Shown here piece by piece: positions 44,367 through 56,706 of a DNA stretch of 64,000 nt. This DNA is from Orbilia blumenaviensis. Its lineage: Eukaryota > Ascomycota > Orbiliomycetes > Orbiliales > Orbiliaceae. A model generated the notes under the pieces. The model was not told the DNA's origin. It made no database searches and saw only the letters and a list, made by a program, of their open reading frames with translations. Positions within the stretch are counted from its first letter, which is position 1. Every line of letters starts with the position of its first letter. The position numbers and the translations under genes were made by a program. Location of the stretch: contig JAVHNS010000002.1 of NCBI GenBank assembly GCA_036872755.1, forward strand, positions 3,844,001-3,908,000. The letters run 5' to 3'.

Positions 44367-44369
<3 letters not shown>

Positions 44370-44401
<32 letters not shown>
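44370..44401 (+). promoter_or_regulatory. Run of 32 A, possible nucleosome-free promoter element
   Basis: The longest homopolymer in the window. It sits just before the pyrimidine-rich leader of the Zn2Cys6 gene. Long poly(dA:dT) tracts are known to exclude nucleosomes at fungal promoters. The role here is inferred. Confidence 0.4.
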
Positions 44402-44403
<2 letters not shown>

Positions 44404-47002
44404 ATTCACCTCTAATTTCTGGATCGCCTTTCTTACTCTGCATTTCCTTGCTGCGTCTTCCGTATTTTGGTTCCGAATTCCAGCGTCTACCATCGCCTCA
44501 TCGCCCTGAAGCTTTGGTTCCTTCTCTTTTTGATCTATAAATCTTCCCGCTTCGACACTGGTACTTTAAACTCCCATTCGGCTAACGGTCTGCCTTCTTC
44601 TTTTGACAGAAGACTTGCCCAGCAGCAACCCTGCGAGTCCTCAACAAGAAAAGCAGTTTTTTTGGCAGCCCTTTGCGCCCGTCATCACCAAAACATTCTC
44701 GAAGGCCTTGATAGAACCCTTAATTGAGCCGAGGAACATTGTTGCACTGCTAGTCTTATTGAACAAGCATCTTCGCATTCAAAGCGGCGGACCTTTTTTT
44801 ATTTTTCTCCAGTTCGTTTGGCACCTACCTCATCGGCAGCTGCTTTGGAAAGAATCCCTGCCCAACACACACACCGCATCACAGAATATCTTCCAGACCG
44901 GATTTCCGAACGGGGCTGCATAACATCACCAATACTACTTCGAGATCACCTTCGACCAGGCTTTGGAAGCTCTCTCGCAAACGCTACTCTCTTCGGAATA
45001 TTTTAGACTTTTTTATTTCCTGTATAGTCCCGCCACTACTTTTGCGTAGCGCAAAAGCAGAAGAGATCCCCAAGGTATGCATAACACTTTTTTATTTTTT
45101 TACTTTTATTCTTGTTAGCTCCAAAACCTGAAAGTTTTCCCCTGCCATTGAATCGAAGCGAATCGAACCACGAGTGTCTACGGTTCAAGCGGATTGATTG
45201 ATTGATGGATCATTTCAAACGTGTATCATCTACTCGGAAAAATAAGCAAAATCCGAGGGCTAAGATCACGAAAAGAACCCCTTCTTTAATTTCCTAACAA
45301 TCCCTTCTACGACGGATCATCTTTTAAACCACACCAAGCATGGTTTAGACTTTTTGGGATAGTTACGTCTTCATGTAGCGCAGCGAAATTCAAGATTCTG
45401 CATATGCTTGAAGAACTGTAGCTCACAAGCTGTCAGAATGCTGTGTTCCCGCTGTTTGTCATTCCGCCCAGAAGGGTGAGGGGTGGGTTAGTACCAGACG
45501 GTACTGGTCATACACGGGCTTGCATACGGAGTACTTTTGGGGGACACAATTAATTGCCATTGCATTGCGGTAAACAGGAGGGCGTGCAGGCAGGAGCAAC
45601 ACAACCAGTTTTTCCCTGTCTCTGTTCAAGCTGAGGCGGTTTCATTCTGCAACACGCCTTTCCCGCCCGTTATGTTTTTTTTTCCCTCTCTGTTCCATTC
45701 GTTCTTCGATTCTTCCTTTCGGTTGGGTTGTTCTTTCGTAGTTTGAAGTCTCGGATCTGGTTACTTCGTGATATGATGATAGCGATGCTTACTTGCCCGT
45801 CCTTGCTACAGGATAACATACACCATTACAGTACTCATTGCTACCGCTGCAGAAAGAAAAGCAAAAGTCACAAGAAAAAGGAATAAACAAATTGACGAAC
45901 AACAAAAAAAAAAAAAAAAAAGGAAGAATAATATCCTTGTGATACAGGGCACCTTTCTCTTGTGCGTGTGAGAGAGAGCGCGAGAGAAAAAAAAGAGAAG
46001 AAGAGAGCAAAGCCTCATTGCCAAAACTACCACAACGTCGCTGGCCGCTGTCGCTGCGGATTTGTTAGTCGAGGGCCGCACTTGGTTTCGGAAGACTGTA
46101 AACCCTCCTGTCTCTCCACTAACACTCCATCAGAGCATAGCATTTGCACGTTAGCCTGAGGTTCGGGTGGTCTTGCTTGTCCAGTACTGCAGTTCGACGG
46201 CGCTGCATGGGACGTTTCTTTTTGCTCCCTCGTGGACCCCCCCTCCATCCCCTTCCTGCTCCCCTTGACACTGTCTCGCTCTCGTTCACAAGTTAAGCCA
46301 GGCTACCTCGTCCAGACCCTCGCCTTCCCTTTACTTGCTTCCTTTTTATGCTTCCGTATGCAAGATCATACGTGACGAGTTATAGCGCCCTTGGAAACCT
46401 TGTCCACTGGCCTCCCACACTGACACTTGCTTGCATACTGCCGGTCACTCGAACTAGCTCAGCACCTCGGCCAGCGCCCCACCCCCTTGCACCCTGCTTG
46501 ACTCTCCTGTCTGCAGCTGTCTGTCTGCCCGTCCTCTGGTAGTAGTATATATCATCAACGTCCAGGCGCCACTATCAATTCCCATTTTAAGCACCTACCC
46601 ATATTGAAAGACATCCAGTTCGGAAAAATAAGAAAAGAAACCTCCCCCCCAACACACTTTACTAGAAGGGCTCTAGAAAGTACCCACTCTGCATCACTTC
46701 ACCTGTCAAACCCTCCATTTCGATATATCTCCACTTGTGCATCCTATCACCGCCTTCCTCAATATATATCTACCCTCTTCGGCTGCCACCCCCAACTTCC
46801 TCGTTTTTATTTTCCTCAGACATTCATACATACCTCATCTATATATCTATCTACTACCTTGCCTTGACTCGGGGTCTTTCTACTTTCATATCATTCGACC
46901 TTATACACATTCAACCACAATCATCAATTACTTCCATCAGTACCATCATCGTCACATAATACGGTCAAAATATATACCTTCAATTATATTAATTAATACA
47001 AG
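44402..47002 (+). other. Probable long 5' leader and promoter of the Zn2Cys6 gene
   Basis: About 2.6 kb without a supported protein gene but with leader-like composition (CT-rich blocks, CAATC/CACA stretches). A textbook acceptor lies at 44582-44609 (CTAACGG, pyrimidine tract, TTTTGACAG), suggesting a leader intron with an uncertain donor. An 8-bp perfect hairpin is at 45039-45057 (CTTTTGCG, loop TAG, CGCAAAAG). An A-run lies at 45903-45920. Transcript data would be needed to place the start. Confidence 0.45.
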
Positions 47003-48493
47003 ATGAATTCAACAATGATGCAGCCTTCCAACACAACAACAACTTCGCCGACCCAGATCAAGACTAAGAGAAGAAGAAGAGCCCCACCTTCTGGCGCTTC
47101 AGAACCTTGTCACACATGCCGACAAAATGGTCGTGTGTGTGACCGAAGACGACCATACTGCACACAATGCATTGAGACAAAAGGAACATGCTCTGGATAT
47201 CGAACTCAGCTTACATGGGGCGTTGGCGTGGCTAGCAGAGGAAAGCTGAGGGGCCTGAGTCTTCCTGTTCCTCTTTCTGACGAAGAGAGGGCAAAGAAGA
47301 ACAGCGCCATGGCCGCTGAGAAGAAGGAGGAGAAGAAGAAATTGAAGGCTGCTGGCGCCAATACCGGTGCCGGCATTTCGAAGCACAGCGCTTCTGCCTC
47401 CATCTCATCTCTTGCTTCTGTCCGAAGCATGAGCACACAAGATCTTGCTACTTTGACTAGCATGAACTCGATTCCATCGAGCATTTCTGCTTATAACTCG
47501 CCTACCGAGCCCATGGCCCCATCATACCCTCAATACCCACAGCTTTCTTCCTTGAGCACTGGAAATCACCCACCTCAATTTCAGAAGCTCATGCAAGCTG
47601 CTCATCACGCACAGGGTGGACTATCCCTACTTTTGTCTCCTATGGATGATATGCACAGCCCGCATGTTGAATATCATGCTGATGGGAGCTCAACTCCTGA
47701 GATCTATTCTCCCTTGTATTCCCCTGTCGACGGCGGTTATCTCCACAGCCCAGTCGATATCATCCACATTTCGCAAAACAGATCACATCCTCCCACTTCT
47801 GTTCCTGATCATGTCAGCGACTTTTTTGAGGAAGAATCTTCCGTCGGTCATAGCAGTCCTTCGATCCATGGCCATCAAGATGCCAACTCGCCAGACGCCG
47901 AAGCTGATGGCGCTATCTCTGCGCTTCTCTATGATGAAGAAATGCTAAACAACATGTACCATTATTCCCGCCCAAACACTGCCCACACTAATGGGCAGTT
48001 TAATGGAAATACTTCTCCATCAACAGGCTATAATTCCTCCCCAGCCAATTCTCCATCCCCGCCTCCATTGGTTCACTCGAATTCTTTCCCAAGCAGTCAT
48101 TACACATCTTATTCTCCGAGCTCTGCAGCTCGTCCTCAGCAATTAGCCCGTCTTCAGACGGGACCAGCTCACCCACATATCCAAATTTCTTCCCCCACGT
48201 CTTACCCACCAACCCCTAACTCTATGTCCCCGTCAACCCCAACTACTCCAATGTATGGACACTGCTTGTCTACTCCTCCACCAACTTCGATGCCTCCAAC
48301 GTCAGCCGCCGGTAGCGCATCAACCTTGACTTCACCTGCTGTTCTGCTCCAGCAACAACTTCTGCAAAACCAGAACGCAATCATGCAACAACAACAACGC
48401 CAGCGTCTTTTGCACCAGCAGCACCAGCAGCACCAGCAGCAGCAAAATAGCATTGCTGCTGACCAGCAGTTCTACCTTTCCCACTTGGGTTGA
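47003..48493 (+). CDS. Zn(II)2Cys6 transcription factor
   Basis: Single exon, 496 residues. After a basic stretch (IKTKRRRRAPP) the binuclear zinc cluster is complete: C-x2-C-x6-C-x6-C-x2-C-x6-C, from CHTCRQNGRVC to CTQCIETKGTC. The cluster is followed by LTWGVGVASRGKLRGLSLPV, typical of a fungal group that usually carries a large C-terminal regulatory domain. That domain is absent here. The rest is low-complexity: Ser/Pro-rich with His-rich patches, an acidic segment (DAEADGAISALLYDEEML) that could activate transcription, and a Gln/His-rich C-terminus (HQQHQQHQQQQ). A DNA-binding regulator of unknown targets, with a long leader upstream. Confidence 0.88.
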   Translation: MNSTMMQPSNTTTTSPTQIKTKRRRRAPPSGASEPCHTCRQNGRVCDRRRPYCTQCIETKGTCSGYRTQLTWGVGVASRGKLRGLSLPVPLSDEERAKKNSAMAAEKKEEKKKLKAAGANTGAGISKHSASASISSLASVRSMSTQDLATLTSMNSIPSSISAYNSPTEPMAPSYPQYPQLSSLSTGNHPPQFQKLMQAAHHAQGGLSLLLSPMDDMHSPHVEYHADGSSTPEIYSPLYSPVDGGYLHSPVDIIHISQNRSHPPTSVPDHVSDFFEEESSVGHSSPSIHGHQDANSPDAEADGAISALLYDEEMLNNMYHYSRPNTAHTNGQFNGNTSPSTGYNSSPANSPSPPPLVHSNSFPSSHYTSYSPSSAARPQQLARLQTGPAHPHIQISSPTSYPPTPNSMSPSTPTTPMYGHCLSTPPPTSMPPTSAAGSASTLTSPAVLLQQQLLQNQNAIMQQQQRQRLLHQQHQQHQQQQNSIAADQQFYLSHLG

Positions 48494-51400
48494 AAAGCAT
48501 TTAGCGATTTCCTTAATTTTTTTTTACCTCTGGAGCATAAATCTTTTATTTACTGTATATACCGGGGCGGGATCACAACAACAAAAGCGGCGTTTTTCGG
48601 TAATTTCCTAACTGTCCTTCCACCCTCCACCATCAGAGCTTTATGATCCTCATGGCCATCCTCCTTTCACGAACTTGATGAAGGGGAACAGAAGCATAGA
48701 CGGAGTGGAATAAAATATTTCATTATTTACTAGTGTATAGGATTATGATACCCAAGGGATATCTCTTATGTATATATTTCCTTTGTCTGCATGTCGGTAT
48801 GTTTGCGCATTGCTTTAGCAATTTCCAACCGTCGACACTCCCTTGGTGGCTCTTAGTCCTTCGTTTGCATAAAATTTTAGCTTCTTTGTATATTACTTTT
48901 GCTGTCCTCTTTTTTCCTTTCTTTCTTGTACGACGTTCCTTATAAATTCACTTACCATTATAGACACTCATTGGCAACAAAACGGTTTGGCCACGAGCCC
49001 CCAAAAAAAGCTGATTCATTCATTCTTCCGTTTTGTTGTACTTATCTAGCTTTACCTTTTATTACCGACTTCTGTATATATATATTGTTGATTTCCTGTC
49101 TTGTTCTTCCTAGAACTACATGTACATATCATAGTAGCCTTTCTGGCCTTGCGAATGCACAAAGCATATTTGAACAAAAGCTCGTCTCCTCTTCGACCAT
49201 TAGTGTACTCTAACTAGGATACCTGGGCTCTTACCTCCACCTAGAAAATTCAAATTGCAGCAAATCAAAAAGACCTCTCACGACAATTTCATATCTAGGG
49301 GTATGTGTTACATCCACGCTATAATTAATACCTGAGCTCAACTCCACAATTGCAGCAGCAGATAACAAATAGTTGCGGTTTGGCACAACTTAATCAGACT
49401 TGATGCATCATTAGTTTCTGGTCCTTGGCTGCGGCTTAAACAAGGTATACGTAGCCATGGCCGGGCTGCAAGAGCTAGGCGAAAAGCACCATATGAATCT
49501 TACAGTTATTCTTAGACATAACCGAATTATAGATGTTGGTTGGTTGGATATTCGTAGAAAAAGTCGATCTAAACAAGCTAAGACGGCATACAGTCACCCC
49601 TTGAGCTGAATACGATATACTGAAAACCTTGTACCCCTGCTTTGATATAAGCAGGATCGTTTCTCCATTCCTTTTCCATTTCATATCTGAGACCCTCTTG
49701 CGGCCCAACCGACAAGCCTTGTGCAACGTTATACCTCTTGCTGGGATGGATTTGTTTATTGTTATTTTTTTTCGTATTATTGTTTGTTTCAATAGTCACA
49801 CGACGAGGTTATTTCGCGATAGCGGGCCCACGCTGCGCATGCGTACACAGCAGTCATTCACAAGTTGACAGGTTTTACAGATACACAGGACTCATGAAAT
49901 TATGCAATAACGTAACGCAAAGTATGCAAGGCAAAAAAAACGTGGACAGCAGGGAATGGGGTTTTTCGTATTTTTTTTTTTCTTCTATTCATATGCCCAG
50001 TGTTTGGGTGCTCTTATTTCGGTAGGATTCTTTCGAGGCGAACTGCGCGAAGTAGGCAGTCTGCCTGTCTGCGTACGCCGAAGACCGAGAATCTATCGAT
50101 GTAGTGTACCGCAGAGGAACATCGTTTTCCACCCTCATCCCATCGGGCCGTTTCGGGATTTCGGATTTCGCATATCACAAGAAACCGCTAATGCATCATC
50201 TCATATCTTCCATAGCGAATCTGAAGCGCATAATATGTGGGTATACGACTGCAAGTATGCGCTGTCGCAGTATTGGAGTCGTTCGTATAAGGCATAAACT
50301 AGATATAGATAGACACAAACATACATGAAAACTTCGTTCGGATCGAGGTGGGTCTGTAACCATTCTGTATGATATCTGGATGTCTATCATTTCTTTTCCC
50401 CTTCCACCAAAGGGGGAAGGTTCTGTTACCCCGGATCCGATGACGAAAAGAAGCAATCTTCTGGCGATATGTACAATTCGCGAAAGAAATTAAGAGATGC
50501 ATCCGATGTCTCAATCCTTTCCTCCCGCTGGGTACCTTCTCTTTCTTCTCCGCGTAAAATTTCCCACCTTTCCTTTCTTTGTTGCTGCGCAGTGGATTCT
50601 GCATATATCCCGGTTATAATCGGGGCATTAGCTTCTCGATGGCATATAACACCGGTGAAACGTTGTACGATGTAGGGAAACCGAAGTGAGCCAATCAAAG
50701 ATGGTATTCTCGTCGAAATGTACGACGGGTGTGCTTTTCGCAAAATTTTATCGGTAGTGTCATGCAACTGCACTCGCGACAGCTGACGTGCTTGTGACGC
50801 CCTATCTCAGGGTTTTCCAATGGATCGTGGCGTGTTGAAAGGCGCTCTGTACTGAGCTCCTTCTTCGGGTCTGAATGCTGTTTTGCTTTAGAAACAAACT
50901 GGCTTAGAGGGCCACCGCGAAATTGCGAGTTTGGGAAACAATCCTTCGAGAAGGAAATTTTTTTCTTGTGAGATGAAACTTGTACTCTCTTTAGGGATAG
51001 ACGGATGCAAGAAGAAGCCACGGGGGGGAGCCCTTGCAGGTCTTACGACGCGCGAAAGTACGGACAAGACATTTTAACGGTAAAACCAACCGTATTTGAG
51101 AGCCTGCGTCCTGTGTACCTTGTGCCTAGCTGGTGATGGTTAGTTCGCAATTGAATGCTGGGGAGCTACTTTGGTTGATGTCTTGCCTTGCATTGTTTCG
51201 TGTTGTCTTTGATTATTTCGAATATTTCGAGTGAACCCTTGGGCTTCAAACCCGATCTTTGCTCTTCAGAACGCCCATGGCCCAGCAAATGGGATCGCAT
51301 TGCGGATTCGGAATCAAATGCTGGGAGATTAATTTGATTGTGAGCGGGAGACGATTTGGAAAGTCGAAGCAGGAGGACGAGTAAAACATTTGCCGACGTG

Positions 51401-54400
51401 GTCCGTCTCGCTAGGACCCGCAACAAATGATATCCAACTTTGGTCTGCCCTGCACACTGCAACAGCGTCTGGCGAATGCTTAAAACCTTTTAGCTTTTGT
51501 TTCTTCTGCTGATATTTGCGAAATGCATTAGTATCGTGTCAAAGATATTCATGCTCGCATTCTCATGATTGCATCAATTGGGCCTCTTGAGCATCAGTGT
51601 TTCATGACTTTGCAGAAAAAAATTTTCGCGTGGTGCGTTGGATATTCTCGCTAGACTTTCGGCTCGGACAGACAATTCGAGGTTTCGATCGGAACTCTGC
51701 TTTGCATTGATCGGTCGCGGTACCAAGGAAATTAAAGAAAACTGCCCAGAGTCCCGGGTCAAGGGATTTCTTCATGTGATCGAGCTCCCCATGTTCTACC
51801 AGGACCGGCCGGTGTTTTCCTACGATATCCTTCTGTGTTTAGGGCTCAAATCTGAGATTAAACTGCACAGATGATGTGAAAAAATATCTCAATTGATCAA
51901 GAGGGTTTTCTTTATGGTAAAGGGTCACTATGTCTTTTAGGCTGACGTTTGGTCCGCAATCGAGGCCCAAGACTTACTAATTACCCCGGTGCTTCGGTTC
52001 TTCGGGATCATCCTTGGCCTGTTGACGTCGAACTAACCTTGTGCCCTGCCCCACAACTGCCCCACTGGTTCGGCGGTCTAGAAGGGTTTATCGCGATCAC
52101 TGATATCATGTCAAAAGTTATATCGAAACGTAATTATGAGCTTGGTGTCCGAGCGCGCGTATTCGTATCGACTGTGTAGCACGGAATCTGGCAAACAATT
52201 TGCGATCTACGGTATGCAGCAGTAATTTTCTCTATGTGAGCATACAGCATGCGGCCGAGTCTCTGAAAATCCAAAATAGAAAGCCTCTAATTGCTTCAGG
52301 TTCAATGACCTAGCACTGGATCTCAACCAATAATGTGCACAGGCAACGCAATTCTGGCCGTGGGGATATGTTGCATATTATATCAAGCGATTGTCTACCA
52401 AACTGTAGAAAATCCCCCCGCTCCATTGTCGAAAATTTGCTGTTTATCTGCAAATTGAAACGGTGATATCAATCGATATTCAAGATACCACGAGGGTGGG
52501 TCCCGTGTGGCGAGAGAAAGGGTGGGGTGCATGCAACCAAAAGTCTTGGTATTCTGGCTGCCTTATGGACCGACATGGTTTACCAGGTGTTAAATGTCTT
52601 AAGCTTGGATATTACCGACATGCATGCCTGTAATCATACAAGTCATAAAGGGGACAAAGAAACAAAAAGTTGGATCGATTCATAATGAAAAAAAAAAGGT
52701 TTACATGGTAGAATTAGAATACGTTACCACTTAAAAAATTAGTACTTGTATTGATACTTGCACAGAGGCGAGGCTCGAAAGCATTTTTTCGAATTTTTCC
52801 GAGTTGGTTAGACAATATTGATACAATATCATCGATCTTCCGTACGGCTGTGTTCCTGGGCAATTAAGGCGATTGGACAAAAAAACCTTCTTCAGATGTT
52901 TGATGAAGGAACACATGTTGGCCATGTGCACAGCTGGGGATAGTTAACCCATCCCGAAGTCATCACGTAATTGTTAATAATCCTTCCCCACAACCACACT
53001 TTACTCGCCAGTGGTAACCCGGGAACGGGCACCGCAACAATACCCCTATCGATTTGCCTCCTCAACTCGTTCTCGGGAGCGAAGCGAGGATATAAGACGG
53101 ACGAATTTCCGGAAACGACCACAGCCTAATGCAGCCGAGGGTTTGGTGGTTGGATAGTTAGCCCCCATGCATGGGACTTTCAAACCTATCACAAGGTTAG
53201 AAATATCTTTTTCAAGAACTCTCATCTGCTAGGTATTCCTGGTTTTCTGACAGGAGCAGCAGATTGAGTTTATGGATTCCGTGAATTATCCTATTAGTGC
53301 GAATATGTGGGCCAATCGAAGTATTCCTCCGTGTAATGAATCAGGGATATTTCTACTCCGTGGCAATCGATCTCTTTATCAAGTTAAATGTGGGATTGCT
53401 TCAAACCAACGGCATTTCCCGAGCGCTAAAAATAAGCTTATACATAAGCTTGATAAGGGGCAATTGACCTACCATTAGGATGTATTTGTGGGTTTGCTAG
53501 TATCCAACCGTTCAAGGTTTGATATTAGCATTGTTTTATGCAGATATTCACGTGCATATATTTGGATCCGCAGGAGAGAAAAAGCGATTTTGAAAAGAAT
53601 ACCGGGAGATACAGGCCCCCGCATGCACAGAATTCGCCGACGGGCTGATAGGTAGATGTTGCCATTTCCACGAGTGCTATCGAGTAATCCCTGAGACAGT
53701 CCTTACAGTGCATTCGCACTCAAGGATAACAATGGTGTTATTACCTATAAAATCAGCTCAGTATAGCCGGTTTAAAATTTTGCAACGTACGAATGTGTTG
53801 AGCCAAAATACCATTGATTCTGGCACTTGCGAGATCAGTGCGGGTCAACAGGCTTTCTACCAATGAGAATGCAGAGACTGTATACATGTATATATAGACC
53901 TATGTTCTGAAACTTTTAAGCTCTTCGGATCCGTTTACTATATTTTCGCAACATCTTCTTTACTTAATATCGCAGCGTAAAGGCGGTAGAGTATCTTTGA
54001 TATATATCCCGTCACGAGACCAACCCCGCCCTTAAACTATTATATTCACACTGCGTACATATGTACAGATAAACCCACCACTAAGTACATTTACTAGGTA
54101 GTTTCCCACGTGTTTTGCGGGCGAGCAAAATACAGAACTATCAACAGCTATGTACCGCGGTCTTGCAAGCCTTTAAACCGTCCTGAAAAGTTTTGGATGT
54201 TAAATTTCGGTGCACCTACAACAATACTACCATGAGTAAACCAGGGCAATCTTGTTTGAGAGTAAATAGGAATAAAAGGGATCTATATTGCCGAACTCTT
54301 TTTAAAAAATTTACGGATATTAGAATCACGGGCTTAAGAGATCTTTTGCCGTCTCACATGCCTACTTAAATAGGTATATATAGGTATATTCAGCCGGATA

Positions 54401-55035
54401 TCAGCTAGCATTCGGGTTTGGGATCCTCGATCCCGTGTGCGCATGCACTATCAATATACTCATAAATAAATTTCAAGCTTTTATGGCAAGCAATTGTGCG
54501 TAATAAGACCCATGGATATTTTCGTGTAAGTAGTGTTGACTACTTCTGACGCCTAAAATCAGTATTTCTGGCCATGCCTAACAAACTTTATAAGCTTTCG
54601 GTTCATACTATTTTCAATTTTGCTAATGATCAATCAATTGAATGGATTTTCAAAGTTGTACAGTTGTTTCAGATATGTAGGCCGTGCACTTGAGCGCGCA
54701 TACGTGTGCGGACAGGCTGGGAAGTTTAAAAATGGCGCCAGACGCCGATCCGAACAGTTGCGTTGGCGCGTGTCATTGACAAATCGGGACATGGTTGCTA
54801 CACACAGTCATTATCGACCAAGGATCTGGTCTGTTGCTGTCGCATTATATCACGTAGCGCTACGTAGCGGCAGCCTTATAGCGACGGCATTAGGAGTTAT
54901 AACTGGGCCACTCTAAATATAACTAAGATCAATCCATCTACACAGTCGTACCATCCATATCCCTACACCTATTTTCTACAAATCCACTTCCGTATTCCTC
55001 GACATCACCACTCAAGCTGGCTCGGGCATACACAT
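48494..55035. other. Gene-poor stretch
   Basis: To about 49.2 kb this is probably the 3' region of the Zn2Cys6 gene. The frames from 49.5 to 54.9 kb have no recognisable features, and many begin at TTG or GTG. No RNA gene recognised. Confidence 0.5.
54852..54865. promoter_or_regulatory. 14-bp palindrome ACGTAGCGCTACGT upstream of the F-box gene
   Basis: A perfect palindrome about 170 bp before ATG 55036. It could bind a dimeric regulator; this is not shown. Confidence 0.35.
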
Positions 55036-56079
55036 ATGCACATGCACTCACCATCGTTAACGAACATGACTATAACAAACAATGTGTTTCAACTCCCCGA
55101 GATTCTCGAAGCGATCTTGCTCCGGGTTCCCCCAGTCACTGTCAATACGACATGTCGGCTGATTTGCAAGCACTGGTACAATGTCATCGAAGGCACTCCG
55201 GCAATGAGGCATTACACAAGTACGGGGCTATGGTTCCCCGACAGGGAACGCGGTGTTGATCAACTTGTACAACAGCTCCCGGAACCATTCAATGCGTTCA
55301 CGCCAATGTCATTAGACCTGCTCCAGATCTATTGGCGAAAACTCGACGCCATTGCTATCAAGTCACCAGACCCTAGACCATCCTTCGGTGAAGACAGCCT
55401 GGAATATGAAGTTATGAAACCCACTCGCATACCACTTCTCCAAAAGATTTATGCATTATTAGCCCAATTTCAGTGCATCTGTAAACATGTTCAGCTTCTA
55501 CGTCCTGAGTTTAGCTTCATCAAGTATAAAAAGTTCTCTAAAAACTGGACCGCCCGGGTTTACACCTCTGCCGAGGAAATCCAGGCTATCAAAGACACGC
55601 CCTCAGAGCAAGATCCGAACCCTCTTATCGAAATAATGCGACAGATGGGTCTGAGCATCTGGAATGCTACAAAATCAGACGCATATGACTACAATCCGGA
55701 CGGAATCATCCCAAAACATGAAGATGGTGAAGTTAAAGCCTACCTACTCTTTATAGTCGACTACAAGGCCATCGGCACCGATATCAGGATCGAGGAAACA
55801 AAAAGAAAAGACACGGAAGAGCTGCTACGACTGCAGGACCGGAAACGAATCAAGAGTATCATAAGAGCCCGGTCATTAGCATTGGTTCAGGAAGGATATA
55901 GACCACTAGATGACGATACTGATGAAGATGTCTGGGAGGAAGAAGAAAAGTTTGCACATGAGAGGTACGAACAGCAGGAAGGAACAAAGGTTTTCAGAGA
56001 GTTACTGCGGTTTGGAGATTATGCCCCGCATAGGCCCGTCGTGGTGATCAGAGGCACAAATTACGGATACACAGATTGA
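55036..56079 (+). CDS. F-box protein
   Basis: Single exon, 347 residues. An F-box spans about residues 17-60 (FQLPEILEAILLRVPPVTVN, then CRLICKHWYNVIEG), the segment that binds Skp1 in SCF ubiquitin ligases. The remaining ~280 residues carry no LRR, WD40 or Kelch repeats that I can see. They include a charged helix (RIEETKRKDTEELLRLQDRK) and an acidic part (DDDTDEDVWEEEEKF). This is a common layout for expanded fungal F-box families, whose targets are unknown. Several Met codons near the start (55036, 55042, 55066) leave the exact start open. It is not obviously related to the F-box relic at 4.5 kb. Confidence 0.8.
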   Translation: MHMHSPSLTNMTITNNVFQLPEILEAILLRVPPVTVNTTCRLICKHWYNVIEGTPAMRHYTSTGLWFPDRERGVDQLVQQLPEPFNAFTPMSLDLLQIYWRKLDAIAIKSPDPRPSFGEDSLEYEVMKPTRIPLLQKIYALLAQFQCICKHVQLLRPEFSFIKYKKFSKNWTARVYTSAEEIQAIKDTPSEQDPNPLIEIMRQMGLSIWNATKSDAYDYNPDGIIPKHEDGEVKAYLLFIVDYKAIGTDIRIEETKRKDTEELLRLQDRKRIKSIIRARSLALVQEGYRPLDDDTDEDVWEEEEKFAHERYEQQEGTKVFRELLRFGDYAPHRPVVVIRGTNYGYTD

Positions 56080-56706
56080 TTCCAGTATCACGCAACCCTG
56101 ACTTCTAGCCGAAGTGGGCACCACACGGGTCGGCCTGATGAGAATAAACCATTACTCAGGATGTTGCGTTTCTTAGCTCTTATGCGGGGGCGCCTCATCC
56201 CAGTTCCGCTTCTGGACGCAATTCGCTGGCCTCAGCGTTTTTCTACACGCGGCTCCATAGTTTTTTAGGCCTGATTTCTACCCATTCTTAATTACACTTA
56301 TATGCTACGAGGAACCTAAGAATTGTCGGATGATAACGTTGCTTTTCCTCATCTACGACTACTTGGTTTATTTTGTAATGAGAGAAGTGGTTAATTACCT
56401 AGGTAATTTGTCCACGCTCATCCTACATGCTATCGGCCCCGCTATTTGGCAGATTAAATTACATCAATATCTGTCTATCATACTGTAATTGATTTCTTAA
56501 AAGCTGATTATAGTCGTGTCAAACCTGACCTCGCTGATATCACCTAAAGCAAGAATCTTTCCTCTGGAGCTCCACAAATTCGAATATCTAGAACCTACAG
56601 TGTTGAGATTTTAAATTTTCAACTGGTAATAGTTTTTCTTGCTAACTAAACACTCCATTCTCATGGAACCAAATATTCGTAGCCTCAGCGAGAAGCGATA
56701 GCGAAC
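56080..56706. other. Convergent 3' region, no gene seen
   Basis: Lies between the ends of the F-box gene (+) and the LGQP-repeat gene (-). No features recognised. Confidence 0.6.

Larger units (their letters stand above)
32263..44369. other. 12-kb gene-poor stretch
   Basis: I examined the frames here on both strands. None has a signal peptide, domain motif or plausible splice partners. It holds a 38-bp tandem duplication (34717) and two hairpins (40328, 41840). No transposase, reverse transcriptase or long terminal repeat is visible, so old decayed insertions cannot be excluded. Confidence 0.55.

Noticed and set aside
51638..51874. 78-codon frame with a protein-like look
   Set aside because: It starts with TTG. 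I could not link it to any family or upstream exon.
54620..54916. 98-codon frame upstream of the F-box gene
   Set aside because: It overlaps the presumed promoter, and its sequence is Arg-rich and without motifs.
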